Source of the DNA: Alphaproteobacteria bacterium
GTDB taxonomy: Bacteria; Pseudomonadota; Alphaproteobacteria; Rs-D84
Reading direction: 5' to 3'
Length of the DNA stretch: 15,980 bases
NCBI GenBank assembly: GCA_017383325.1
Contig: JAFNYG010000036.1
Location: forward strand, 1 to 15,980
Part shown: positions 1 through 6,525 of the stretch, in pieces
Layout of the letters: every line of letters begins with the position of its first letter
Position numbering within the stretch: the stretch's first letter is position 1
Translations under genes and position numbers: made by a program
The notes under the pieces: model-generated
Seen by the model: only the letters and a program-made list of their open reading frames with translations
What the model was told of the DNA's origin: nothing
The model's database searches: none

Positions 1-2
1 AC

Positions 3-731
3 GGTAGTTCTAGCGCCGATGTCGCCGACACCGGTAAGGACAACGGGTTTAGTATCCGTTGTGTGACAGATATAGATGGTACGATGCAGGGCTTCTCGTC
101 TAGTGACGCTTCCAGCATGAGCAATGGCGACACGAAGAAGCTGGTAGATACGCGAGACGGGCAGGTCTATACTGTGGCGAAAATCGGCAACCTAGTCTGG
201 ATGACAAGAAACTTAGCCATAGGCTGTAATGGTTCCGGTAGTACTTATGGTGATACTATTACGAGTAAGACTCTCACTAGCTCTGATTCTAATGTATCCT
301 CCAGCTGGAGTACCCCAACCAATAGCCTGACCCTAGGTAACGATTATAACGACCCACGTATGGCTTGTAATGCCACCTATGGCGGTTATTATAACTATGC
401 TGCAGTTTCTGCTGGTACGGTTACAAGTAATCAAAATGCTACTAATGAAGCAGAATCTAGTATCTGCCCAAGTGGTTGGAGATTACCCACTTATTCCGAA
501 CAGGCCAGCATTACGTCTTCGACGTCGGTCTTTAGTCCTGTCTATAGCGGGCTCTACAACCGTGGCAGCCTCAGCAATACCGGTACCGGCGGATACTGGT
601 GGTCGTCTACCCCGTACCCTAGCAATAGCAACTACCGTTACTACCTGCACTACAACGATGGCTCCCTGAATACCGTCCTCAACTATCGCAGCCGCGGGCT
701 CTCAGTTAGGTGCGTCCGCGGTAGCGCGTAG
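3..731 (+). CDS. FISUMP-domain surface protein, 3' part (partial at left edge)
   Basis: The reading frame is open from the window edge, so the true start lies outside; the GTG at 63 is internal. The first residues read as the end of one domain (…NGFSIRCV). A second complete copy follows, from about VDTRDGQVYTVAKIGN and WMTRNLAIGC through ICPSGWRLPT to GLSVRCV and the stop. This is the pattern of the Fibrobacter succinogenes major paralogous (FISUMP) domain, found in secreted or surface proteins and distantly related to C-type-lectin/FGE-like folds. At least two domains are therefore in tandem. Paired Cys (GC…, MAC, ICPSGW, RCV) suggest an extracytoplasmic location. Codon choice (AGC, ACC, GGT, TCT) differs from the GCA/ACA/CCA-rich neighbours, and the last 190 bases are GC-rich and rich in TAC/AAC/AGC codons. 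Family assignment is fairly secure; ligand and function are unknown. The upstream signal peptide is not visible. Confidence 0.75.
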   Translation, partial: GSSSADVADTGKDNGFSIRCVTDIDGTMQGFSSSDASSMSNGDTKKLVDTRDGQVYTVAKIGNLVWMTRNLAIGCNGSGSTYGDTITSKTLTSSDSNVSSSWSTPTNSLTLGNDYNDPRMACNATYGGYYNYAAVSAGTVTSNQNATNEAESSICPSGWRLPTYSEQASITSSTSVFSPVYSGLYNRGSLSNTGTGGYWWSSTPYPSNSNYRYYLHYNDGSLNTVLNYRSRGLSVRCVRGSA

Positions 732-765
732 CTCGTGCCCCCCTCAGTGAACTGAGCCCAAAACA

Positions 766-781
766 CCCCGCAATTGCGGGG
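766..781. terminator. Hairpin terminator between the FISUMP gene and cvpA
   Basis: A perfect 16-base palindrome, ccccgcaattgcgggg, lies between two converging genes. On the minus strand it is followed by tgtttt, so it most likely ends the cvpA transcript. A second small dyad, ctcagtgaactgag (743-756), lies just after the FISUMP stop. Confidence 0.55.
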
Positions 782-787
782 CAAAAA

Positions 788-1534
788 TTATTCATCCGCG
801 GACGCGTCTGCGTCATCAGGTTCGGCAGATTCGTGTTCTTCTACCACGCGGGCAACTGTTTCAATTTGCAACAATTGATTTTCTAGTGCTGCACGTTCAG
901 ACGATTTATAACCGGTTTCAGTTTCGCCTTGTTTTTCTGTCTGCTTGGCATGCGATACTATTGCGGGATTTATCAGGTTATTATAGATCTCAATCGCATG
1001 GCGTGTGCCTGCCATATCGCGCGCCAGCAATTTGTTTTCAGGCCCAGGGAAGAACCATTCGTCCAATTTCACCGCGGTTATTTGCATAATTGGGCGTGTA
1101 CGCGCCTGGGACAGCCATTGTGGCAGATGTGGCATATCAGAATAATACCATAATGCCCCCCAATAAAAAATCCCCATAACAACAATACCACGTATAATCC
1201 CAAATATTACACCCAATGTTTTATCTGTAACATTCATTATGCTGTCTTGGATTTTTTCACGCAGTTTCTGATTAAAGAAACCGACCAACATCAACAAGGC
1301 AAAGAATATTATAAAATACGACGCGATTAATGTTCCAACGGTCGATTCAGACAAATCAAACCAAGATTGCAACAATCTGTCCAACCACGGCGACGCAAAT
1401 CGAGCCGACACCGCTGCAATGACCCACGATAATGTCGCAATGGTTTCGTATACACCCCCGCGAACAGTTGCCCAAATTGTGGACGCCAATATGACGCCCA
1501 CATAAATATAATCAAGTGTTGTTAAATCAAACAT
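788..1534 (-). CDS. cvpA: CvpA family inner-membrane protein
   Basis: This 248-residue protein has four hydrophobic segments (about residues 8-24, 30-47, 66-87 and 105-128) and the CvpA layout: DYIYVGVILAS at the N terminus, a glycine-containing RGGVYE turn between the first two segments, and DKTLGVIFGIIRGIV before the last. CvpA proteins were first found through colicin V production and are linked to envelope homeostasis; their biochemical role is not settled. The C-terminal 80 residues are polar, acidic and probably cytoplasmic. The gene begins 17 bases after the stop of the CPHC thioredoxin-like gene on the same strand, so the two probably form an operon. A GGA-containing ribosome site precedes the ATG by about 5 bases. 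Alphaproteobacterial cvpA is often near radA or purF; neither is here. Confidence 0.85.
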   Translation of the reverse strand: MFDLTTLDYIYVGVILASTIWATVRGGVYETIATLSWVIAAVSARFASPWLDRLLQSWFDLSESTVGTLIASYFIIFFALLMLVGFFNQKLREKIQDSIMNVTDKTLGVIFGIIRGIVVMGIFYWGALWYYSDMPHLPQWLSQARTRPIMQITAVKLDEWFFPGPENKLLARDMAGTRHAIEIYNNLINPAIVSHAKQTEKQGETETGYKSSERAALENQLLQIETVARVVEEHESAEPDDADASADE

Positions 1535-1551
1535 TTTTTCCGATTCTAAGA

Positions 1552-2151
1552 TTATTTTTTGTTATCTTTGCGAACCAAAACATACCCCAGGCCTGCAACC
1601 AAAACAATTAACAGCCCCCAGAACCAAATTGTGCTGCCACTGTTTTCATTTTTTTTTACAGTCTGTTCGGATTCTGCAGACGGTTCCACAGTTGCAACAG
1701 CTGCGCTGTATTCAGAAATAGCATTTACGCGATCAGCATGTTCTGATTTAAATTTTTCAACATCTGCTTCCATCGCTTTCTTGTTTTCTGCTGCGGTTGC
1801 TTTTTGTTCATCAGTCATATCAGATTCAACATGCTGACGCAAAGTATCCTGCATAAAATCAGCATACCCCTGTTCGCATTTATCACCAATTACCAAAACA
1901 GGAACACCACCAGATTCAAATTTGCACTTTTCTAATGTTTCTTGGAACTTAGACAAATTTGCCTGGTCCATTACATTGACTTCTGTTACTTTTAATTCTG
2001 GGTATTCATACACCAAAGTGTTGGAAATGAAATCGCGCGCATGATGACAATGTGGGCACGATGGCGAATAATAAACAGTAATATCGGCTGCAGATGCTGC
2101 GCCAGCAAAAGTTAAACCCAAGACCGCTGATAACATAGAAATTTTTTTCAT
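1552..2151 (-). CDS. Membrane-anchored thioredoxin-like protein with CPHC motif
   Basis: 199 residues. A signal peptide (residues 1-21, cleavage after ASA) is followed by a short thioredoxin/glutaredoxin-type domain with YYSPSCPHC: C32 and C35 form a CPHC pair, the DsbA-type active-site sequence. A GGVPVLVIG segment supplies the expected cis-proline loop. Two further Cys (KC near the VPV loop and KCEQG) could form a second disulfide. A charged helical stretch (about 105-165) leads to one C-terminal membrane segment (about 172-192) and a positive tail, VRKDNKK. The layout predicts a periplasmic redox domain tethered by its C terminus to the inner membrane, with the tail in the cytoplasm. A GGAG site sits 6 bases before ATG 2151. 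The partner is unknown; oxidase, reductase or Cys-metal chaperone activity are all possible. Confidence 0.75.
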   Translation of the reverse strand: MKKISMLSAVLGLTFAGAASAADITVYYSPSCPHCHHARDFISNTLVYEYPELKVTEVNVMDQANLSKFQETLEKCKFESGGVPVLVIGDKCEQGYADFMQDTLRQHVESDMTDEQKATAAENKKAMEADVEKFKSEHADRVNAISEYSAAVATVEPSAESEQTVKKNENSGSTIWFWGLLIVLVAGLGYVLVRKDNKK

Positions 2152-2174
2152 TTATGACTCCTTTCAATGGTTCG

Positions 2175-2204
2175 ATTATATAAAATATTTTTACCAACAC
2201 GCAA
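2175..2204 (-). promoter_or_regulatory. Promoter of the CPHC thioredoxin-like gene
   Basis: On the minus strand, TTGCGT (2204-2199), an 18-base spacer and TATAAT (2180-2175) lie upstream of the GGAG site and ATG 2151. Confidence 0.45.
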
Positions 2205-2280
2205 GCGCTTTTTAATAAAATTTTCCTGTTGCAAAAAATGTGCTTTGCGTACATCATTCGCCCATACAGGAGGAAAACCA

Positions 2281-2868
2281 ATGTTCGCATTAGACCAATT
2301 CCCTTTGCCGTATGCAACAGATGCACTGGCACCGTACATTTCACAGGAAACACTGGAAACGCACCACGGAAAACATGTCGCAACATATATCGACAATCTG
2401 AACAAACTGATTCAAGATACACCATACCAAGAAATGCCACTGGTACAAATAATCCAGGTGTCCGCAGAGAAGCCAGACGAACAAAAAATCTTTAATAACG
2501 CGGCACAAATCTACAATCATGATTTCTTTTTTCATGGCATGTGCCCAAAATGCACAGCGCAAATACCAGATGAAATTATTAAACAATTTGGCAGCGCAGA
2601 AAACTTTAAATCACAATTCAAAAACGCCGCAACATCTGTATTTGGCAGTGGATATACGTGGCTGGTACGGGATGGTGACAACAGGCTAAGGATAATCAAT
2701 ACAGCAAACGCAGATACACCAATCGCCCATGATATGAAGCCTGTGTTGAATCTGGATGTATGGGAACATGCGTACTATTTAGATTATAAAAACAAACGCG
2801 CAGATTTTATTGATACTTTTCTGGATAATTTAGTCGACTGGGATTTCGTCGCAGAAAATTTAAAATAA
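2281..2868 (+). CDS. sodB: Superoxide dismutase, Fe type
   Basis: Converts superoxide to O2 and H2O2 in the cytoplasm. The ATG at 2281 has a strong AGGAGG at 2268-2273 with 7-base spacing and gives the standard N terminus (FALDQFPLPYATDALAPYI); a longer in-frame extension exists but lacks support. At 195 residues it is the usual SodB length. Metal ligands by alignment are H28 (ETHHGKH), H80 (NNAAQIYNH), D159 and H163 (LDVWEHAYY). Gateway Y36 is present. Q76, in the N-terminal half, is the iron-type position for the second-sphere glutamine. Unusual points are FFFHGM where the family normally has FYWNCL, a CPKC pair (C88, C91) right after it, and Tyr replacing Trp in YNH and GSGYTW. It converges on accDA through a shared terminator and diverges from the CPHC thioredoxin-like gene. 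Confidence 0.95.
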   Translation: MFALDQFPLPYATDALAPYISQETLETHHGKHVATYIDNLNKLIQDTPYQEMPLVQIIQVSAEKPDEQKIFNNAAQIYNHDFFFHGMCPKCTAQIPDEIIKQFGSAENFKSQFKNAATSVFGSGYTWLVRDGDNRLRIINTANADTPIAHDMKPVLNLDVWEHAYYLDYKNKRADFIDTFLDNLVDWDFVAENLK

Positions 2869-2871
2869 TAA

Positions 2872-2894
2872 AAGCCCCCAAATCGGGGGCTTCT
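2872..2894. terminator. Bidirectional terminator between sodB and accDA
   Basis: Stem aagccccc/gggggctt (2872-2879 with 2885-2892) and a 5-base loop, with A-rich sequence on the left and T-rich on the right. It lies between the two converging stop codons and can serve both transcripts. Confidence 0.75.
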
Positions 2895-4640
2895 TTAATG
2901 TTCGTCGCCAATGTGTTCTGGCTGACAAATTTCGACGTCACGTGTCATAGCCAAAAATTTGTCGGCACGACGTTGTGGCAACTGGTCAACAGGGATTTGT
3001 TGCAGTTGCGTAATTTGGGACGCCACTGAATTCGCCAACAATTCCATCGTCGTTTGCCAATCAGTGTGCGCACCACCCGCAGGCTCATGAACAATTTCAT
3101 CTATGACATTCATGTCGGCCATATCACGCGCCGTCAATTTCATCGCAGCAGACGCAACCGCACGATATTTATTATCGCGCCACAAAATACTGGCACATGA
3201 TTCTGGTGCAATCACAGAATAAATCGCATTTTCCATCATCAACACACGATCGCCTGTACCAATCGCAATTGCGCCACCGGAACCACCCTGGCCGGTATTT
3301 ACGGCAACATATGGGGCACGCATAGACAATCCCGCAGAAATAGACGCGGCGACCGCCTGGGATTGGCCACGTTCTTCGCCTTCGCGCCCGGCAAATGCAC
3401 CGGCGGTATCAAACAAAGAAATCAGCGGCAAATTAAACTTTTCCGCCAGACGCATCATACGCACAGCCTTGCGATAACCGTCGGGATTTGCCATACCAAA
3501 ACGATGTTTTTGGCGCGTTTCAATTGTGCGCCCTTGTTCCTGGCCGATTATAACCGCGGGTATTCCACGCCAAAAACCAATACCAGAACCCATCGCGGCA
3601 TCTTCGGCATACAGTCTGTCGCCCGCCAGATACGTCCAATCGTCCACAATGCCATTTATATAATCTAAAAAGTGTGGACGGTTTTCATGGCGCGCCAACA
3701 AGACTTTGTCATAAGCTTCGTTTTCGCCCATACCACGAATCTTTTTCGATGGATCGTGCGCAGGTGTTGTCACAGAAATCTGCTTTGGGGTGCGTTCCTG
3801 TTTTGTTAATACCGCCAATATTTTTGCAATCGCATCGTGCAACTGACCGCGCGCAACGACCATGTCAACCATTCCATGTTCGTACAGGTATTCAGCCGTT
3901 TGGAAATTAGATGGTAATTTTTCACGAATATTTTGTTCAATCACACGACGGCCTGCAAACCCGATTCGCGCCCCCTTTTCCGCAATATGAATATCACCCA
4001 ACATTGCAAATGACGCTGTCACACCACCAAATGTAGGATCGGTCAACAAAACAATGTACGGAATACCGTTGGCATTTAATTTATTTACAGCTGCTGTGGT
4101 GCGTGCCATCTGCATCAATGACAAAATATTTTCCTGCATACGCGCACCACCACTGGCCGTTACCATTATAAATGGGCGACGTTCCGCAACAGCGTGTTCC
4201 ATCGCAGCAACAATCGCATCACCCGCAGCACGCCCCATTGACCCCATCATGAACAGGCCGTTTAATACACAAACAGTAGATGGTACACCACCGATTGTAC
4301 CGTCAGCAGATGAAACAGCATCATAACATCCTGTTTCAGAGCGAGCTTCGCCTAGACGTTCTGTATACGCCACACGATCAACAAACCCCAACGGATCATC
4401 AGATATAGATGGTGGGGTTAATTTTTCCCAGGTATTGTCATCAAATAATAAATCAAACCTTTGTTTTGGTGTCATGATAAATGCACGACCACAACTGGGG
4501 CAAATGTATTTATTATCCTTATAATCCTTGTAATAAACAAGTTTTCCACACGATTCACATTTAATCCACATCAGGCGACGAACACGGTCATAGCGTTCAC
4601 GATTACGATTTTTTATGCCTGATTTTTTACCAAATAACAT
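2895..4640 (-). CDS. accDA: Fused acetyl-CoA carboxylase carboxyltransferase, AccD-AccA
   Basis: 581 residues holding both carboxyltransferase subunits of acetyl-CoA carboxylase, which makes malonyl-CoA for fatty-acid synthesis. Residues 1 to about 290 are AccD: a four-Cys zinc ribbon (C28, C31, C47, C50), then FIMVTASGGARMQE and LTDPTFGGVTASFAM. Residues about 305-581 are AccA: LARHENRPHFLDYI, LAGDRLYAED, FGMANPDGYRKA, EERGQSQAVA, GQGGSGGAIAIG and SVIAPESCASILW. No stop or frame change is seen at the junction (about 290-305), and the N-terminal helices normal in AccA are shortened, so the total is below 304 + 319 of the E. coli proteins. The gene starts 2 bases after the ihfB stop and is probably translationally coupled. 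The biotin carboxylase and carrier genes (accC, accB) are not here. The AccDA fold and roles are clear. Confidence 0.93.
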   Translation of the reverse strand: MLFGKKSGIKNRNRERYDRVRRLMWIKCESCGKLVYYKDYKDNKYICPSCGRAFIMTPKQRFDLLFDDNTWEKLTPPSISDDPLGFVDRVAYTERLGEARSETGCYDAVSSADGTIGGVPSTVCVLNGLFMMGSMGRAAGDAIVAAMEHAVAERRPFIMVTASGGARMQENILSLMQMARTTAAVNKLNANGIPYIVLLTDPTFGGVTASFAMLGDIHIAEKGARIGFAGRRVIEQNIREKLPSNFQTAEYLYEHGMVDMVVARGQLHDAIAKILAVLTKQERTPKQISVTTPAHDPSKKIRGMGENEAYDKVLLARHENRPHFLDYINGIVDDWTYLAGDRLYAEDAAMGSGIGFWRGIPAVIIGQEQGRTIETRQKHRFGMANPDGYRKAVRMMRLAEKFNLPLISLFDTAGAFAGREGEERGQSQAVAASISAGLSMRAPYVAVNTGQGGSGGAIAIGTGDRVLMMENAIYSVIAPESCASILWRDNKYRAVASAAMKLTARDMADMNVIDEIVHEPAGGAHTDWQTTMELLANSVASQITQLQQIPVDQLPQRRADKFLAMTRDVEICQPEHIGDEH

Positions 4641-4642
4641 AT

Positions 4643-4924
4643 TTACTGTCCATTCATCTTTTTAGTTAATTCACGACTGGGCTTGAACAAAATAGTCGTG
4701 CTGGCAGGCAATGGCATAGGCTGGCCTGTGCATGGATTATAGCCAATCTTGGTGGCACGGGCACGTGGTTGAAATGTACCAAAACCACGGATTTCAATCC
4801 TGTCGCCGGCAGCAACAGATTCAATCATATGATCAGATACAGTATCTAGTATTGCAGCCGCGTCTGATGCGCGCATATGCTTGAACCGAACCTGAATAGA
4901 ACGCACAATGTCTGACCTTTTCAT
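4643..4924 (-). CDS. ihfB: Integration host factor beta-like DNA-bending protein
   Basis: 93 residues of the HU/IHF family, which bends DNA as a dimer. The GDRIEIRGFGTF segment (40-51) is typical of IHF-beta, and the beta-ribbon arm carries the intercalating proline in GYNPCTG (P64); the C terminus reads FKPSRELTKKM. Two ATGs are possible. The one at 4933 has AAAGG touching it, while the one at 4924 has AAAGGA with a 9-base spacer and gives MKRSDIV, which lines up exactly with MTKSELI of IHF-beta, so 4924 is chosen. accDA follows after 2 bases. In alphaproteobacteria ihfB commonly lies near accD, with the trp genes between; those are absent here. A Cys within the arm (NPCTG) is unusual. An alpha subunit is not in the window. 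Confidence 0.85.
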   Translation of the reverse strand: MKRSDIVRSIQVRFKHMRASDAAAILDTVSDHMIESVAAGDRIEIRGFGTFQPRARATKIGYNPCTGQPMPLPASTTILFKPSRELTKKMNGQ

Positions 4925-4951
4925 ATTTCTCATCCTTTATTCTTGCCCTTT

Positions 4952-4980
4952 ATTATTAATATCTTAGCACATTTTATCAA
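4952..4980 (-). promoter_or_regulatory. Promoter of ihfB-accDA
   Basis: Minus strand TTGATA (4980-4975), 17-base spacer, AATAAT (4957-4952), about 28 bases before ATG 4924. Both boxes match the sigma70 consensus at five of six positions. Confidence 0.5.
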
Positions 4981-5069
4981 GAATAAAGTTTTTTATTTAT
5001 TCGGAATACGTTCCTGTGCCAATAATCTGCAAAAAAATGATAAATTATCTGATGAAAACGGAGAAAAAA

Positions 5070-5801
5070 ATGAGCAATCAATCCAATCAATGCAACTGTC
5101 AAAAACATGAATGCGCACGCGAGATACCACCGACAATTCCGCTGATTGGTGACAGAGCCCCAAATTTCACCGCCAACACAACAAATGGACCTGTTAATTT
5201 TCCAGATGATTTTGCCGGAAAATGGGTTGTATTCTTTTCGCACCCATCAGATTTTACACCGGTGTGCACGTCTGAATTTATCGAATTTCAACGTCAACTG
5301 GCAGAATTTGATGAACTAAATACCAAACTGATTGGATTGTCAATCGGCGCACTGTCATCACACCTGGCGTGGTTTAATGCCATAGATAATTTGAAACATG
5401 GAATCCGTATAACATTCCCATTAATTGACGATATGACTATGCGTATCGCAAAAATGTACGGTATGTTGCAACCAAATGCGTCCAACACCAGTGCTGTACG
5501 CGCAGTTTTTATAATCGATCCAGCCGGTATCGTTCAGGCGATCTTGTACTATCCGGCGACACTGGGGCGAAATATAAATGAAATCAAGCGAATGATTATC
5601 GGATTCCAAACTGCAAATGCATTTGGCGTGGCGACACCTGCAAACTGGGTGCCGGGCGACGATGTTTTATGCCCTGCCCCGACAAATGCAACAGCAATGC
5701 GCCAACACAACAATAAAACACCATGGTTTTTAACATATAAAAGGCTGACCGCAGATGATATTTATAGCAAAATCAGAAAACAAAAACCTGGTAAAAAATA
5801 A
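5070..5801 (+). CDS. Peroxiredoxin, Prx6/1-Cys type
   Basis: 243 residues. The protein reduces peroxides through the peroxidatic cysteine C66 in SHPSDFTPVCTSEF, with T63 and P64 of the PxxxTxxC signature and the conserved arginine in SAVRAVFIID (R144). The long C-terminal part (FGVATPANWVPGDDVL) is that of the Prx6 subfamily. The archaeal-type resolving cysteines near the C terminus are absent; the only later Cys is C201 in VLCPAP. The N terminus carries an extra cluster, CNCQKHEC (C8, C10, C15), before the fold begins near residue 19. The start at 5070 is chosen because GGAG (5060-5063) precedes it by 6 bases; in-frame ATGs at 5052 and further upstream are less well placed. No signal peptide, so probably cytosolic. 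It is divergent from ihfB. No clear promoter was seen. Confidence 0.88.
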   Translation: MSNQSNQCNCQKHECAREIPPTIPLIGDRAPNFTANTTNGPVNFPDDFAGKWVVFFSHPSDFTPVCTSEFIEFQRQLAEFDELNTKLIGLSIGALSSHLAWFNAIDNLKHGIRITFPLIDDMTMRIAKMYGMLQPNASNTSAVRAVFIIDPAGIVQAILYYPATLGRNINEIKRMIIGFQTANAFGVATPANWVPGDDVLCPAPTNATAMRQHNNKTPWFLTYKRLTADDIYSKIRKQKPGKK

Positions 5802-5833
5802 CCCAGGCGCCGATAAACCGGTATACTTTTGGT

Positions 5834-6178
5834 TCAAAATACCAGCGGAAAATCGCGTATATCCATGGGAACGCCGTCGCGTTCGGGATCCCATTGATAA
5901 ACAGGCATTATAACCCGTTTTTCAGAATCAAATTTTACACCTTCGGATTTTAATGCGCGATACTGTTCCGTTGCCATACCACAGCATAACGACCCATCTT
6001 TGAAAACAACACGATGCCATGGTAGATGCCATGACGCCTTGTTATTGGATGCATAGCCAACAAATCGCGCCATACGGGGACGGCCAATCATCGCAGCAAT
6101 CTGGCCAAACGTCGCCACGCGCCCGTGCGGGATACGAGCAACAACATCATAAACTTGTTCATTAAATGACTTTGCCAT
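5834..6178 (-). CDS. atl: Alkyltransferase-like protein (ATL), catalytic Cys replaced by Trp
   Basis: 114 residues, the C-terminal DNA-binding domain of O6-alkylguanine-DNA alkyltransferase. It has VYDVVARIPHGRVATFGQIA (helix-turn-helix lead), RPRMARFVGYA with the arginine finger near R38, and LPWHRVVFKDG. The alkyl-acceptor cysteine of the usual PCHR is Trp (W54), as in E. coli YbaZ/Atl1. Such proteins bind O6-alkylguanine without repairing it and hand the lesion to nucleotide excision repair. ATG 6178 gives the standard N terminus; the longer frame would need a TTG at 6229 that lies in the -35 box of the tRNA promoter. No Shine-Dalgarno precedes 6178, and a -10 box ends 7 bases upstream, suggesting a leaderless mRNA. 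Paired Cys C65 C66 are present but not at the catalytic position. Confidence 0.88.
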   Translation of the reverse strand: MAKSFNEQVYDVVARIPHGRVATFGQIAAMIGRPRMARFVGYASNNKASWHLPWHRVVFKDGSLCCGMATEQYRALKSEGVKFDSEKRVIMPVYQWDPERDGVPMDIRDFPLVF

Positions 6179-6185
6179 GTTTTGC

Positions 6186-6213
6186 AGTTTATCACGACTG
6201 TATAAATTGTCAA
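6186..6213 (-). promoter_or_regulatory. Promoter of the ATL gene, leaderless arrangement
   Basis: Minus strand TTGACA (6213-6208), 16-base spacer, extended TGa-TAAACT (6191-6186). Only 7 bases (gcaaaac) separate the -10 box from ATG 6178. Confidence 0.5.
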
Positions 6214-6223
6214 ATATTTGCCC

Positions 6224-6252
6224 TTGCAAAATAATCCCAAGATGATTATAAT
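6224..6252 (+). promoter_or_regulatory. Promoter of tRNA-Ser
   Basis: TTGCAA (6224-6229), 17-base spacer, perfect TATAAT (6247-6252), ending 9 bases before the first tRNA base. Confidence 0.7.
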
Positions 6253-6261
6253 AGCCGGCAC

Positions 6262-6352
6262 GGAGACGTGGCAGAGCGGTTGAATGCGCGCGACTCGAAA
6301 TCGTGTATACGGCAACCCCGTATCAAGGGTTCAAATCCCTTCGTCTCCGCCA
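6262..6352 (+). tRNA. tRNA-Ser (anticodon CGA)
   Basis: 91 bases including an encoded CCA. Acceptor GGAGACG (6262-6268) pairs with CGTCTCC (6342-6348), discriminator G. The D arm TGGCAGAGCGG is typical of serine tRNAs. The anticodon loop is CTCGAAA, giving anticodon CGA (reads UCG). There is a long class II variable arm (tacgg/ccgta) and a T arm AAGGGTTCAAATCCCTT. All features of tRNA-Ser are present. A terminator follows directly. Confidence 0.95.
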
Positions 6353-6388
6353 GGATTAAAAGAAAATGCGCCCATTTGGGCGCGTTTT
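6340..6388 (+). repeat. Direct repeat, copy A: tRNA-Ser 3' end plus terminator
   Basis: 49 bases running from the last T-arm bases of tRNA-Ser through CCA and the following hairpin. It matches 6526-6574 at 46 of 49 positions at a fixed offset of 186 bases. Confidence 0.85.
6368..6388 (+). terminator. Terminator of tRNA-Ser
   Basis: Stem gcgccc/gggcgc with loop attt, then gtttt, 16 bases after the tRNA CCA. Confidence 0.8.
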
Positions 6389-6415
6389 GTTTTAACCAAA
6401 TGGAACGAAGGGATA

Positions 6416-6513
6416 CGCCAGAGCGCAGCGCATGGCGAATACGAAAATACACAACTAGAAAAATCTTAAAAAATCGAACAAGCGAGATTTTTTTGATTTT
6501 TATTATTGTGTAT
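6416..6513. repeat. Palindrome-rich spacer between the tRNA-Ser repeats
   Basis: Two dyads lie side by side. The first is CGCCA/TGGCG (6416-6420 with 6433-6437), whose loop holds gcgcagcgc. The second is a long AT-rich imperfect inverted repeat of about 29 bases, 6447-6475 (starting atacacaa) against 6486-6513 (ending ttgtgtat), with about 24 of 29 positions pairing and a 10-base loop. No believable gene is present. It could be a small palindromic repeat element or decayed sequence between the duplicated tRNA ends. Confidence 0.65.
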
Positions 6514-6525
6514 CGAGGACAGGAA

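Noticed and set aside
63..65. GTG as start of the FISUMP gene
   Set aside because: The frame is open to the left edge, and the upstream codons encode the end of another FISUMP domain (NGFSIRCV), so it is internal.
2152..2280. A sodB promoter
   Set aside because: Only poor matches (TTGCAA with weak -10 candidates at 17-18 bases) could be read, so none is listed.
5814..5857. Hairpin (ggtat/atacc) as terminator for the peroxiredoxin gene
   Set aside because: The stem is short and interrupted, and overlaps the end of the ATL coding region; no T-run follows.
6227..6229. TTG start for a longer ATL protein
   Set aside because: It lies in the tRNA promoter -35 box, lacks a ribosome site and adds residues absent from the family; ATG 6178 fits.
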